64,000 nt of DNA from Mayamaea pseudoterrestris (GCA_027923505.1 BROI01000036.1:169454-233453), one strand, 5' to 3'. Counted from the first letter of the stretch, positions 22,955-37,107 are shown. Program-made: numbers and translations. Notes: generated from the sequence alone by a model not told the origin.

Positions 22955-24246
22955 GTGTTAGGTTTTGGTGCAGTTTTAAATGATAATGGGAGCGTTTTGT
23001 AAATGTAAACTGTCTGCCACATAAGAAGTCAGATACAATTTCATCATCAGCCGCGATGCTGAAATCATAGTCAACTCCAAGCTTTTCTCTCGCCGCTCGT
23101 CAAAATAGGCTCCTTTTATGCAAGGGCGCCGATGGAAAGCCTTTATCGCATCGTTGAAGCGCATCGTTGAAGCGTTCGCTTCAAAGATTGCAGGTCCTTG
23201 CTTGGTATATAGCCGCCACTTGTCGCATCTGCATGTACATCTTGGTTCTCGGTGTAAAAGCCCACCATCCCGTCGGCAAAACTGGGTAAGGTATTGAATT
23301 GACTGTGATGCAAAATACGAAGCGTTGGAGATTGGCGCAAGCGATATCTTACTGTGCACGTCCAAGTCCTTCATGTTCGTCGTATTTTTTTGTTCATAAG
23401 CATTCATCTTGTAGCTGTTTCAACAAAACCCATGAATTATCAATGCATATCTTTGTAAATTTCACTCAAGCTGAATGAATGAGCAGTGGACTCTGCATGG
23501 GTCGAGTCTGCGAGGGTTAATTGTTTCACGCAGGCCTTTTGATTGGCTCTTCTAATGCATTCGTTGAATGCACTATTGGTAGAAACACCTATCTTTCCTT
23601 TTTGAACGACAATATACAGCGTCTGGTTGCAAACTCAGTTAGTTGCTTGCTTGCTCGCAGCTCATTGCTGATTGCTGCCAGAGCCAGAGTCAGCGTTAAC
23701 AGATCGGGAGAGCGATAACAATCATCGTATTGACCGGCACTCCTTGAGTCTCTCCAATCTGCAAGTTCGTTCGCTTGTGTGCATGAAGACAAGCTTTGAA
23801 AGTGTTGCCTCGATAAAAAAAGGTATTGCTAGAGTGCACGAGCAAGGTTGTAACGTCACATATTTGCCCAGTCATGATGTGTCACTGCATTTATACTATA
23901 CTGTAGTCGACTTGATCTTCCCCGCCGCTAACTTGGGTGACTGGGATCGCCCCTTGTTCATTGTCGAACGACGGCTTGATTGCCATGGTCGAATGTTGAT
24001 TGGCGATGCAAACGAGAAACGCGATTGTGCGTTTCCCAGTAGAATGAAAAATGTACACTTCACCCAACAATCATCATGAATACTACGTCATCGAATCCGG
24101 GTCCTGGACCCATCAAAGCGCAAGCGTTGCGTCTCCACCATGAGAAAAAGGCCGGTCCATCGTCAATTCAATTTGAAGCTTGTTAGACTGGGTCAAGAGC
24201 TTGCATCTACTTATAAAAAGGATCTCTTTTCCATCATTATCAGAAA
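22955..24246. other. Intergenic, 1.3 kb, no gene seen
   Basis: No reading frame with recognisable protein character was found on either strand. A short direct repeat GAAGCGCATCGTT occurs twice at about 23155-23180. The last few hundred bases must contain the promoter of the DENN/WD40 gene; the plus-strand frame at 23672-24079 looks accidental. Confidence 0.3.
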
Positions 24247-25489
24247 ATGGAATCATCCTATCCCCGCGGTAGCAGCAATCGTCGAAGCGGCAATCCTCGC
24301 CACGCCAAGCAGCGAGCCGGAGGCACGGCGGATCGTCCTTTGGCGGCCGAGGATGAATACATTCGGTCGTTGCGCAAGCGTCAAGTCGAGCGAGAGCAGC
24401 AGCAACTGAATAGTCATGCGGCAGCATCAGCAAGCAGCAATTCTAGTCCGCCTCCGACGAGCCGAACGAGCCCATCATCCAGCAGCAACCGAAGCATTTA
24501 CGACGATCACGAATCTACCATTCGAAGCAGCAATCGAAGGACATCGGCAGTGAATTATACAGGCAGCAATTTGCATTCCTCTACTAGTAGTCGCCGAAAT
24601 TCAAGTAGCAGCAGCTGGCGCAAGGAAGAGACTGATTCATCGACGGAGCAGCCGCCAGTTGCATCGTCTTCGTCGTCGTCACGAAGGAATGCGTCTTCTA
24701 ATTCCAATTCATCGCACTACCCAAGATCCAGCCATGGCAGCAGCAATAATAATATGAACGCATCGTCGTCGAGTCACTATCCAAGCGCAAACGCTACAGG
24801 CAGCAGCAGTCGCGGCGGAGCATCAAGTCGACGTCAACAACAAGTAGCACCAGCAAGTTTGAGCGCCTCTTACACTGCTCCATCGGCATCATCACATTTA
24901 TTTCGCGACGCGCCCTACACGAGCGCCTCTTCATTGGCGTCTCCTCACTACCATAAGAGCAGCGTCAACCTTTCAGGCAGTGCAGGAGCCAAGGAAGTGG
25001 TGCTCGTGAGCGGCATTAGCAGCAGCAACAGTCATCTTTCGAGTGCAAACGCTACTAGTCGCATTGAATTAGCAGCAGCTCCAACGTCCAGTCACCAGTT
25101 ACCTATGTCTCCGCCGCCGCTGCCACTGGATCCGGCGTCGTCAACGAGTGCGCGCGTCGTTCAAGTCGATGGACATCGCTACTCGGTGTCAAGTAGTTTA
25201 AGCGGAAGCAGCAAACATATCGCGCGGCAGAAACAACGGAGTCCCAGGCGGTCCGAAAAGGAGTCGATGAATCATGCAGCAGCTGTAGCAACAAGTAGTA
25301 GCAGCAGTCCCAATGATGTCTTGACGCGAAGCAGTCAGTCGAGAAAACAAGGAGGAGGAAGTAGCAGTCACTCGCGCAAGGTTGTTACGGACGATGGAGT
25401 CGGAGGCGCTGATGTAGCAGCAGTGAGGCGAAATCAGGCAATGCAATCCACAGCGGAATTTGCGCAAAGCCATTCACAATTGCCATTGA

Positions 25490-25521
<32 letters not shown>

Positions 25522-28500
25522 TCGACACCAGTATTACCAACTCCGCCTCAAGCAAGTAACAACAACAATTCATTCGACGTACTGGGAGGTTCGGCCGCTG
25601 ATAATGCTCGGGCACTGCGAGCGCAGCGACTGCGCGAATCAGTGGTACGACGAAATTCAAGTAGCACCGTCATGGCGGCCGTGGCTGGCTTGGAGGAGGT
25701 AACGGGCAAGCAGCAATCAACGACGGATAATGATAGTGGAACGAACAACAATCAGCAACAATTACCGCAGCAATCTGCAACGCCACTGGTGACGCAGGCA
25801 ACCATCGCTCCTAGTCCAGTTTCGGCGCCCTTGAATTTGCCAGGAGTCAATCAGTTTTTGTTGCAGCGACGAACAACAACGACATCGTCGGCCGTTGGAG
25901 ACCTTCCACTTCCGTCGACAATGCTTCGAAGCCAGACGGTACCAAGCACATCTGGTCGGCAGCAGCAACAAGGCAACAGCAATACTAACAATGCCACCAT
26001 GATGTCGTCACTACTGTCACGCGACTCGAAGAGTTTTGAGTTTGATTCCGATTCATCGAGTGACGCCGCCGAAGCTGACCAGGAAACCGCAGCGAGTGGC
26101 GAGGGCTACTTGTCGAGCGACGACGATGACGATGAATTTACCGATAACATGCCCGAGTACAGTGTCCGCGTGTCGATTGTTTCAGCCGTGGATTTGCCGG
26201 CCAATGTTGTTCCAAACTTGCCGCTCAGTCCAGTACTGCGCGTTGGCTTGGTGCGCATGATGCCGGAGCAAGAGAATCCGCAAGGCGACTATGGAGATGA
26301 TTACACGAGTATTGGCGTCAAGAATCGACAGGAGCAAAATCAAAAGGCACTCATGACAAAAATTGTTTCGACTGGTCTTCAATCAATTCCAAATGCCAAG
26401 GTGCGAACAACATCCGCCAAGATTTTGAGCAAGCGCGACAATGGCTCTGTTGAATTTCACGAGGAAATGCGATGGGATCGGGTCCGCTATCCGGACCAAA
26501 TGGTTGTTGCCATTGAACTTTCGTCACGAGCCGTCATGGTGCCTCGCAACATTAAGGAAAGTCCGCCACCGCCTAAGGCACAGCAGATTCCATTCATGAT
26601 GAATGGAACTGCATCACTTGGCACGTTACAGCGACAGGCAGAAGCGACGGCGGACACTACTGCGCGAGGAAACTTGGCAGCCTTTGGTTCGCTGTTCAAG
26701 CGACCGGCTAAGAAGGAAAAGGAGATTGAAACAGCCACGGCTGCTGCCGCCGTTGCACACATGCTTGTAGAACCTGCGGACGGTGAAGCGCCGAGACAAC
26801 CGACGATGCGGCCATTGAATCAAAGTGAACTGTATGTCAAACTTCGACCAAGAAAACCTCGAAAGAAGAAGCTAAAAATGACGGAGGACCTTCACATTGC
26901 ATCGCAGGTCATCCCTTTAACGAAATTGCCGCTCCGCAAGGCACTGCTGGGGATGGATTGTGCCCGCATCGAGCAGTGGATTGAACTGGATGGCTCTTTC
27001 GGTGCATGCGCGGTGACACCTGGTGCAGCGGCCCCATTGGCTAATAAACGCAATCCAAGCATTTTGGTTGAAATTACCTTTAGTCCGACGGAACGTCTTG
27101 ATGACAGCGAGGATGACATGGACGAAGATGACGATATGGAAGCGCAGGTTCGGGCGTCCTATGCGAAGCGACAATCAATGAAAATTCGGAACCAGTTAAG
27201 GGAAGAGTCGGCACGACGGGAAGCCAAGCATCAAGTCAAGAAGGAACCAGAATTGGTGCCAGGTGTAATAGATTTTGTTTGTGTAGTCGGTGCACGCGAT
27301 ATTGGCGACCAAAAGTATGATGATGGATCCAATGGTTGGGTCAATAGTAGTCCGGAATGCTGCATACTCGAGCGATTTCCACCGAATGACGACTTTCATC
27401 TTGACAAGGGAAGGATTGCGACATTGCCGGACAAGGTTGAGTGGTTTTGCTTTCCTGATAGCTGCCGTTTATGGAGAGGGTCCACTCCGCCAAACCTGGA
27501 CGAACTGAACCTCCAGCGGTTTTCGGCGTCGTCGCCTGCTAATATTGCGACATCAATTGCTTCCTTTGACGCATGCCTTGGATGCACCACATCCTTTACA
27601 TGGTTTGTTTTGTCATCAAACTCGGATGAATACGGTTCTGAGAGTTCGAAGAATTATGGTGCAGCAATTCGATTCTTTGTTCCGTCCCCAAGAGGCATCG
27701 ATCCTACGCAGGATGATTTTGCGCAGGCAATTATGGATCCGGATGCAGCGGATGATTTTGATCTCCCGGGCGGCAAGCGTTTGTGGGTGCCGATGGCTGT
27801 CATGATCACTTCTCGCCTTCCCATTATCGGAACAATGGAAGTAATGCTGCTTCGTATTTGCGAAGCGCTTGGTAACATTGGCATACCAGGAGATTGCAGT
27901 GGTCTTTCTCACGTTCTGCACAAGGAATTGGCAAGTCTGATTGTGTCTTACCAGCGACCCATCCCCGGCGTCGTTCACTGCTCGGTTCCGTTCCTGGCTG
28001 GTGATCGCTTCCACATTGCTTTGCCTCCTCCCGGTGGGCTCCCACCTTTGCCGCACGGTAATTCAGTAGCATCAGTCTGCCGACTACTCGGTCCGGATGG
28101 TTTGAATTTCCTTTTGGCTGCCTTTTTGACAGAGTGCAAGATTGTCTTGCATTCTAATGACATGGCGAATCTTTGTTTAGTGTCGGAAGTTATGACAGCG
28201 CTCATTTATCCGTTCACATGGACGCTGCCATACGTTCCGGTCCTTCCGACCGAAATGATTGAGCTAATCGAGGCGCCACTATCGTACCTGATCGGTGTGC
28301 CCAGTTGCAATATGAAGTATATAGATCCCAGACAAGTGGAAGATGTTATTTTTGTTGATCTTGACAAAGATTTCTCCTCTGCGGACTATCAGGAGTCGAA
28401 GGATGCCGGAGCTAAACTCAAATCGTCGACCCCTCTTCCTGCGTCTGTGGCGAGCAATATATCAAAGGCAGTTTACAGGTTGCTACGGACCGAAGAGGAG

Positions 28501-31500
28501 AATGAAGACGAAGACGTTGTCGTGCCGACGGAACGCTCGTTTCCGCGGATGGAAGCTGAGAGTGCAGCTGAGCGCGAGTTTCGTGTTGCTGTGGCTATTG
28601 AAATATGCGGATTGTTGCGTGGGTTCCAGGATTGTCTTATCTACGCGTCGTCGGCACAGCCTATTTTTAACATCGATCGGTTCCTCCAGATTGCACCAGC
28701 ATTATTTGAAGAGCAGCGCGGCACATCCGCGCAAGGTTCACAATTGCTTACGCAAGTATTGTCACCAAGGTCTCGCCGCTTCATGTCCATTCTAGTCAAC
28801 TGCCAGCATTTCCACCAATTTTTGGAGACACTCGAGTCGGAGCACACCTTATTCTTTCGCGAAATCATGTCCACCGTTCATGCGAACAGCGCCACTCGTC
28901 GTACGGGCCGATCAGGCCAGCTGACTCTTGACTATCAAAACACACAAGCATCACTTTGTACCTTTTTGCAAAGATTGGAAGATAAAGTTCCTACGTATCA
29001 TGTTGGTCGAGTTTTTGATGATACTGAATATACGTTAGATCAAAGCCAACTAATCGACAATGGATCGCGCTGGCCTCGAGATTTACTGCAGCGAATATCG
29101 ACAGTCAACGACTCAATGTCGGTGGCAGGTTCCGTCGACCAGTCTGACGGCGGCATCAAGCAGATATCCGTAGAATATCTCGTTGAATTAGAGAAGAACC
29201 CCTGGCGGTATCAAACTCTGTTTGAAATCCCTCCAGAACACTTGGCAGGCGCCCCATTTGAATCGGCAGCTCGAAAAGTGAAGCTAAAGGACGCCATTGG
29301 TGAGCGACGCTATCAAGCTTGGAAGTTGGCGCTTGAGCAAGAGAAGTTTGATTTTGACGATTCGAGTCCCTTGTCACCCGAGCCGGGCACCAAGTCTGCA
29401 TCGGCTAACTTGGATTTAAATTCACTGCTCACGTCTGCTGCAGATGATGTCGCACCACTGTCTGCAAATCCGTGGGAAGACGGTTTTACGAAGAGCAAAC
29501 TTGTTTCTGCCCAGCAACGACTGCAGGATGCTAAAGATCGCGATGTTTTACGGCGCTGTATTGTACATGCCCTCATGAATAAAGCTTCGAAAACGAAAGA
29601 CTCAGTTGCCGAAAACGATATGGTTAGTGAGTCGGAAATTGCTCTTCGAAATGAGTCGGCAAGGAAGTTTCTGCTGAATGTCTTGAGCAAAAGGACACCG
29701 ACTTCTGCAGATGGCGCCAACGATAAGCGCGCTCTTTCGTCTGCTGGCGCGTCCAAGCTTGAAAACAACGCGTTTCTCATTTTACTTCGCCTCGGTTGTG
29801 CACTCTTGGACGCTTGTATTGAATTAAAAGATTATGATTCGGCATATGCCATACTGAAGCTGACAGCAGGCATCTATACAATTACTGGCGATAAAGAGAA
29901 TGTTGCCGTGTCTTATTTGACTGCACGCTTGGGACTACATCCGATATTTGGAGACATGGGCGTTTGGGAAAGGTCGAAAGACCTCCATGTTGCCGCTAGG
30001 AGAGAAAACAAGGCGGAGGAAGCTGCTTCAGGCGCCAAAGCAGAGGAATACAACGAAGAAGAAGATGAGTACGATGCTGCCGTTGCAACACTGTACGAAA
30101 TGCTTGGGTACGGAATACCTTCCGAAGAATTGGCACGTTTTGCCGCTCGGGTGAACGAAATTCACGGTTGGCATCACTCGGAACGTGGCCAGTCGTTGCT
30201 TATGCTTGCGAGGAGACTATCGGTTCGACGAGAACATGGTGCTGTGGGCACCTCCCCCGAAAAAAGGAGCGACCTAGAGTTTATGAGTTCATCTTCAGGA
30301 CCTGCGGTTGCTCGTCCTGCTTTGAAGGGCGAATTGGAAGTACAAGCCGTCGATAATCCTGCTGCTGTCAAGGTTGAATCGGCAGCGTGTTCGATTGCTG
30401 ACAACAGCCAAAATCTCCTTTTGAACTCTGATGCGCCAGCGATTCAATACGATGAAGACTTTGAATGGGTGGATCTTGGATGGTGTCACCCCGCTGCCCA
30501 GTCGCGTCGCATGAACACTGGCGCGTCTCATGATATACGGCGGCCTGGTGGTACTTCAAGTTTGTTGAGCATGCTGGACGAGACCAAAATTAATGCGGAT
30601 GCAGCCAAGCAAACAACCAAGCATATGAAACGATCCGCTATCACATCGATGGCTTACCTCGGCGCTTCCGTCGTGGTCACGGGCGGTATCGACGGCGGAG
30701 TTTTTCTCGCTCGCAAGACGTTTCCCTCAACAGAGTCGTCCAGCGTTCCGGACGGGACGGAAAAGAACGGTGTTTGCGGCGTTCATCTTGACTGGGGAAG
30801 CTCAGGCAGTCGCTATACGGTTGGCTCAACCACCAACACGTTGGATGGCGAGTATGGAGTTGGCGCAGTAACTTGCCTGGCCACTACGAGTGGAGGAAGC
30901 CTTTACGCATCTAAATCACAGTCCAATAGCAAAGGAGTTTTTGATAGCGTTGCGTGCTTGGATGACGAGGATCTATTGGAGGCTATGGAAGGTCGGCGAG
31001 TGGTGGCTGGAACGACATGTGGGGATCTGCGCGTATGGTCCGTCAAGGATGTTTTCTCGTCCGTTTTTTACTCCAACCACAACGAAATGGGCTCGAGTGC
31101 CAGTAGCAGTATCGCTCAAAGTCATGCTTCGGGCGCTGCATCCAGTCGCGTGGCAAATCCAGCACGACGAAAGTCTGCAACGGACTTTGCCGCAGGAAGC
31201 TCCTTGACGAGACTAAAGTTTTCGCTACGTGGCAGAGCCTTATCGGGTCACCGAGGCGGTGTCTCGTGCATTGACGTTCCTTCAAGCATTTATCGCCCCG
31301 ATGCGATTGTTTCAGGAGGCGCGGATGGTCTGATCAAGCTATGGAACCTTCGCTCGCCTGGTGCTGCCGCCACGCGCATGGATCAAGCTGTTGCTGCAGG
31401 AACTGGCGCCGGCGATACATTGGCTCAGCAACGCAGCAAGTCTGCTCCAACCGGCGATGCTTTGAGTATTCTTTCAGGACATGGTGGTCGGATTTTGTGT

Positions 31501-32247
31501 CTCAAAACCGCATGGCATGGCGATCGTCTTCTGTCCGGTGGAGCTGACCGTACCGTTCGCATTTGGGATCTTGCTGGAAGTGGCGGCCGATGCCTTCACT
31601 CCTTGTCGGGCCATTTGGGTTGGGTGACGCAGGTTCAGTTCTGGGGACCAAACACCATTGTGTCTGCATCGACAGATCGTTCCGTCGCCTTGTGGGACGC
31701 TCGTGTACGAGGTACGCCACTCTTTATGCTCCGACACCATTATGCTCCTGTCTCGGATTTGCTGGTTGGGTCGCGGACGGATCCTATAATGATTAGTGCC
31801 GGCAGCGATGGTTCCATCGCCGCTTGGGACTTCCGCTACCTTTCTAACGATCAAGGAGCTGGGCCAGGGCCATCAAAAAAGCAGCAGCGACTCTGCACAA
31901 CAGTCCGCGATCCAGATGGACGGCTATTCCTTCAGAAATACAGTAAACACGGCCGTGGTAGCGGATCAGTGTTGCTGTCGCGCGGTCCAAACCGAGTTAA
32001 TCGCAAAACCATTCTCTGCGTTGGCACTGACAGCGTTGTCCGCGAATGGGACTACCAAACGGGCCAAGTAGTGACGGAACACGCCACTGGCCACTGCGAC
32101 TTGGTGAGTTCCTTCCACTCGGTCCAAGGCAACAAGCTGTACGACTCTCAACTGTCTTCGAGCGCCCGCATGACTGGAACAATATCAACGTCGTGGGATG
32201 GAACGGTTCGAATGCGCACACTAGTGGCCACGACGGCTGAAATATAA
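24247..32247 (+). CDS. Giant DENN-domain/WD40 protein, SCD1-like, likely Rab GEF
   Basis: One uninterrupted frame of 2,666 residues. Residues 1-620 are Ser/Asn/Gln-rich and probably disordered, with an acidic patch near 600-640. A segment at about 640-980 begins EYSVRVSIVSAVDLPANVVPNLPLSP and may be a C2-like fold. The tripartite DENN module follows: uDENN from FVCVVGARDIGDQ (~1010), cDENN from LWVPMAVMITSRLP through PFTWTLPYVPVLP to YLIGVPSCNMKYID (~1180-1360), and dDENN to about 1570. From ~2125 to the end are WD40 repeats (VVTGGIDGGVF, SGGADGLIKLWNL, LLSGGADRTVRIWDL, VSASTDRSVALWDA, ISAGSDGSIAAWDF). DENN modules catalyse Rab GDP/GTP exchange. DENN followed by WD40 is the architecture of plant SCD1, which acts in exocytosis and cytokinesis. 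The exact Rab is unknown. Confidence 0.88.
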
Positions 32248-32773
32248 TGCGCTTGCGTAAAATAATATAGAATACAAGTATATATGCGTTAGAGAATAGA
32301 AATATGATGTTTTTTGTAATTATAATATGTTGCCAGCCTACGTACGGCATGCTCTGGAATGAATGGCACGAAAGTGAGTTCTGTCTGGAAGTGGGCGGCT
32401 AATCCAAGCTCTTTTGATACCAAGGTCACAGATAATCTGACCTGCACTTGTCAGCGGCATGCTATAGACTGGTTTGGCATGATACATTCATTGTTGCCCA
32501 TGAGATTGGTCTTGGAGTGGGGCGTTGGTAGGGCGGTTGTTTCCTTCGATAATCGCCAAACGAGTCGAGATCGCACCGGTTCTAAAAGGGAAACGCTGCG
32601 ACAGGCAACGACGTACGTCACGGACCATCATGATGGATGCCATCGACAAGAATGCGTGACGGCGACGACGAGCAAGCAAGAGGCGACGCATCCCAAGCAT
32701 AGTAAGCATCGTTTGCGAAGGGATACTCTCATATCAATACTCTACCAGAAGCCAAGTCTTTTATTGGTCCAGA
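32248..32773. promoter_or_regulatory. Intergenic upstream of plastid LPD
   Basis: About 525 bp between the DENN/WD40 gene and the LPD start; it must hold the LPD promoter. A plus-strand frame (32359-32901) overlaps the LPD start in another frame and shows no domain. Confidence 0.3.
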
Positions 32774-34698
32774 ATGATGCGCGTCTCAATATTCAGTCTC
32801 CTCTTGATTGCGTCGTCGTCCAGCGCCTTTACGGCTGCGCCTCGAAGCAATGCGTTTCGTCATGCACTCTCCATGGCGGACGCTGCTTCGTCAGACTTTG
32901 ACTTTGACGTTGCCATTATTGGATGCGGAGTCGGAGGACATGGAGCTGCTCTACATGCACGAGCGCAAGGCTTGAAGACGGCAGTCTTTGCCGGAAATGA
33001 CGTTGGAGGGTGAGTGAATCGTCATTCATATTCAATGCTGCAAGACTGCAGGAGTGATCTTAATATATGAATGACATGAATGGAATGAGAGTTTATGCAA
33101 GATGCGCGGAAAAAAGAAGAACCGAGGCTGCATTAAAAGCAAGAGGGAGGAACCGAATGACGGCTCGGAGACGAGAGGAGGTCAAGCATCTAGAATGATC
33201 CATTGATTGCTTTGTATATCTGTCGCCATGCTTCTTTTGTTTCACTTAACTCAATCATTTTAAATCTTTCAAATCACGTTAGAACATGCGTCAATCGCGG
33301 CTGCGTTCCCTCCAAGGCTCTACTGGCCGCCTCTGGTCGCGTCCGCGAAATGAAGGACGCAGAACACTTGGCGTCGCTTGGAATTACCGTTCCAGAAGTT
33401 TCCTACGATCGGTCGGCCATTGCGGCGCACGCCAAGAACCTGGCCAATCGAGTCAAGGGTAACTTGGAAGCCAGCTTGAAGGGACTTTCGGTGGATGTTA
33501 TTGAAGGCAAGGGCTCGCTGACTGGAGTGGCGCATGAGGTCAAGGACCAGTCAACGGGCAAGGTATATCGCGCCAAGGATATAATTTTGGCACCTGGATC
33601 CATTCCCTTTGTTCCGCCAGGTATTACCGTTGACGAAAAGACAGTCTACACGTCCGACGGTGCACTGGAGCTTCCCTTTGTTCCAGAGTGGGTTGCCATT
33701 ATCGGATCCGGCTACATTGGACTTGAATTTAGTGACGTTTACACAGCGCTTGGCTCGGAAGTTACCTTCATTGAAGCACTACCCATGCTCATGCCAACCT
33801 TTGATCGCGAAATTGCCAAGCAAGCGGAGCGATTCTTGATTCGCGAGCGAGCGATCGACTACCGCACTGGAGTATTTGCGGCCGAAGTCACGCCGGGTAT
33901 TCCAGGTGAAAAGCCTGTCACGATCAAAATGATTGACGCCAACACAAAGTATGTCATCACGAGTGTTCTTGTCCGATAGCTTATGCCGCATATGTAGCTC
34001 ATTATTCCCTTCTCTCTCACTCTCATTAACACAGGGAACACGTCGAAACACTCGAGGTCGACGCTTGCATGGTTGCCACTGGCCGCGTTCCAAACACCAA
34101 GAACATGGGCTTGGAAGACATGGGCATTGAAACAAACCGCGGATTTGTCGCCGTCAATGAAAAGATGCAAGTCATGACCAAGGCTGATGGCGGTGAGCTT
34201 GTTCCGCACGTGTACTGCATTGGAGATGCCAACGGAAAGATGATGCTGGCGCATGCCGCTTCGGCCCAAGGTATCAGCGCCGTCGAAAACATTGTTGGGC
34301 GTTCCCATGTTGTCAACCATGACGCCGTTCCTGCTGCATGCTTTACGCACCCTGAAATTTCCATGGTTGGACCGACGGAGGAACAATGCATTGAAAAGGC
34401 CAAGAAGGAAGGATGGACGCTTGGTAAGAGTCAAGGCAACTTCCGCGCCAACAGTAAGGCATTGGCGGAAGGGGAAGGCAACGGTATTGCCAAGGTTCTT
34501 TTCAACAAGGATACGGGCAAGGTTGTGGCCGTTCATATTATTGGCATCCATGCGGCTGACTTGATTCAAGAGTGCGCCAACGCTGTCGCCGCTGGAACCA
34601 CGGTGCAGGAGCTATCCATGATGGTGCACACGCACCCTACGCTTTCGGAAGTAATGGATGAAGCCTTCAAGGGAGCAGTTGGCATGTCGTCGCATTAA
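32774..34698 (+). CDS. Dihydrolipoamide dehydrogenase (E3), plastid-targeted (3 exons)
   Basis: Exons 32774-33009, 33283-33948 and 34035-34698 give 521 residues; both introns are GT-AG and phase 2. Residues 1-18 form a signal peptide ending ...SSSSA, followed by F19-TAAPRS. This is the signal-plus-transit arrangement with a Phe at the cleavage site that directs proteins into complex plastids of diatoms. FAD-binding [10 protein letters not shown] is at ~50-59, and the redox-active disulfide Cys81/Cys86 (C-V-N-R-G-C) is reconstituted across intron 1. The NAD-binding [11 protein letters not shown] follows, then ATGRVPNT, and the C-terminal catalytic HTHPTLSE with His and Glu in place. It reoxidises dihydrolipoyl groups, in the plastid mainly of pyruvate dehydrogenase, feeding fatty-acid synthesis. 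It is convergent with the pyruvate kinase gene. Confidence 0.93.
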
Positions 34699-34978
34699 AC
34701 GAATGATTGAGCTGGCGGCGCAGCGCTGATGATTTTGAGGCGTGACGGCGGCTTCGGATAGTCAGTGTATACTGGATTAGTAGACAAAAATTACATATTT
34801 TTCGCAATATCTGTTTGCGTAGTTTGTGGCGGACGCGTGTTTATTTTTTATACACTAAAAGCAACCTACGGCGAAAAACACCTTTTCTTTATCTCACGAC
34901 GGAACAAGTAAGTCGATTAATCTGATTATATCAATTTATAGCTGTCGATGCATGTTCCATCAATTGCACCACTATCTC

Positions 34979-36827
34979 TTACACATACTGCACACGCATC
35001 AAGTTGGTGCTTCCCTTGTGATGAATTGTTCCCGTAATGACAATGACAGCGTCGCCCTTTTTGAGTCCATGTGACTCCTTCATTTCTTCCAGGCAAGTGT
35101 CAATGTTCTTGTCCAAGTCGCCAAAGCTCGTCAAAACCTTGGCAGCCGCCGACCGCAAAACGCCACAAACCTGACGAGCCACACGAGCTTCCAAGGTCAA
35201 GCACAAGATTGGCACGCCCGGACGAAACTTGGCCACCTGCGTGGCAGTCGTTCCCGACTCGGAACACACAATGATGGCCTTGGCCTTGACGTCAATCGCC
35301 GTCTTGACGGCCGAGCTGGCAATCGACTCGGACGTGGACAAGTATCCATACTGCGCCAGCGTGCTGTTGCGGACGGCTTGGTAAAGCATGTTCGTGTTTT
35401 GGGCACTCTCTGCTTCGACGCATGTTTGACTCATGATTGTGACGGCGGCCGTTGGGTATTGTCCATTGGCCGTCTCACCCGACAACATGACGCAATCGGT
35501 TCCGTCCAAGACGGCATTGGCAACGTCGCTACACTCGGCGCGAGTGGGGCGAGGGTTGGTAATCATGCTTTCCAGCATTTGCGTGGCCGTCACAACTGGC
35601 TTGCCGGCAATGTTGGCCTTTCGAATCATGTACTTTTGCGCCAAGAAGACCTTTTCGGGAGGGATCTGCGGAAGTGAGGGAAGCAAGCGTGAGTCGGTGT
35701 GACAGGCTAACTTTGTTCAAAAACAAAACTGAAGTATTTCATACATACCTCCATTCCAAGATCACCACGAGCCACCATGATGGCATCCGTCGCTTCCAAA
35801 ATGGCATCATAATTCTCGAGTCCCTCCTGATTCTCAATCTTGCAGATAATCTTGATACCTTCGGCGTTGTGCTCCTTGAGAATCTCGCGAATCTTGTGCA
35901 CATCCTCCGCCTTTCGAACGAAGGATGCCGCAATAAAGTCAATCTCGTTTGGAATACCCCAATTGACAATGTCATCAATATCCTTGTCCGTCAACGTTGG
36001 CAAGTCCACGACGACGCCAGGAAGATTCATGTTTTTGCGCTCGCCAATGGCCACAGTATTTTCAATGCGAGTTTCGACCGTCTTTTCCGCTTCATTCGTC
36101 GAAAGCACCGTCAAGACCAATGAGCCATCCGCCACTAGAATTTGCTGTCCCTTGGTAACATCCCGCGCCAAGTTTGGGTAGGAGCAAGCAATCTTGGTCG
36201 AGTCGCCCTTGAAGTCATAGTCGGCCGTGAGCGTCAGCGTATCGCCCTTGTTCAGCTGCACCTTGTTGGCGCCGTTGGCAAAGAAGCCAGTGCGAATCTC
36301 GGGTCCCTTGGTGTCAAGCATGACGGCTGTTGAGTGAATGAATTGGGTGAGAGACAGTAGCGAGTGATAACTGACAATGACATGAGACTTCATGAACGAA
36401 TCTTGAACTCAATTGCCATTGAATAGCAGCTTCATCATCGCCCTTCTCACCAGACAAAACGCTCAACTTCTCCTCTTCTATGATATCTCGCTCTTTCAGA
36501 TCCGATATACATCAATGACATCCATTCCAATCATGATGCAATATAAAAGTACGTACCAACATGCTTATTCTTCTTCTTTGCTGCTTGACGCAATCGATCC
36601 AAACAAGCCTTGTGTCCCTCATGGTCTCCATGCGAAAAGTTGAATCTGGCCACTGCCAATCCAACATCCATGAGTTCCTCCAGCTGCTCCACCTTCCAGC
36701 AGGCTGGTCCAAGCGTGCAAATAATCTTGGACTGGGCCTGCGAATCGTTGACTCCCAAAATGCTTTCCAGCGTAATGTTGGCGCCGCGAAGCTCGGGGCC
36801 GCTGGTGCTCGTTTGACTCAATGACAT
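34979..36827 (-). CDS. Pyruvate kinase (3 exons)
   Basis: Minus-strand exons 36827-36557, 36326-35749 and 35665-34979 give 511 residues, a normal length. Introns of 230 and 83 bp are GT-AG. Motifs in order: [20 protein letters not shown] and [11 protein letters not shown] (exon 1), [16 protein letters not shown], the substrate loop [10 protein letters not shown] joined to [11 protein letters not shown] over intron 2, then [18 protein letters not shown] and the C-terminal [20 protein letters not shown]. It converts phosphoenolpyruvate and ADP to pyruvate and ATP. There is no signal or transit peptide ([15 protein letters not shown]), so it is probably the cytosolic isoenzyme. Its pyruvate could supply the plastid complex served by the neighbouring LPD, though the adjacency may be chance. 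Confidence 0.94.
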
Positions 36828-37107
36828 ATTAGTAGTGATAAAAGGAGAAGGCTACTTGTTGTGATGGATGGATGCAGCAATGCAGCAATGCAAATTGTAA
36901 TGCGAGAAGCAGCCAAGGTCGTTGTCGGGAAGCAAGCATGCAAGCGATGCATGGTGGAAAGCGGCGGCGCGGTGGCGAAACTGACGTACTTCTGCAGTTG
37001 TCGGAGCGGGACAAAAGTCGCAGCGGTTATTGGGTCGTGGTGGCGCGCCATGTTCAAAGTTCAAAGATCGACACGAGGCAAACCAAAACCAACAGGACTA
37101 ATCTACC

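Noticed and set aside
23672-24079. 135-codon plus-strand frame before the DENN gene
   Set aside because: No start context, domain or composition typical of the neighbouring genes.
32359-32901. 180-codon plus-strand frame upstream of LPD
   Set aside because: Overlaps the LPD start in another frame and shows no domain or natural composition.
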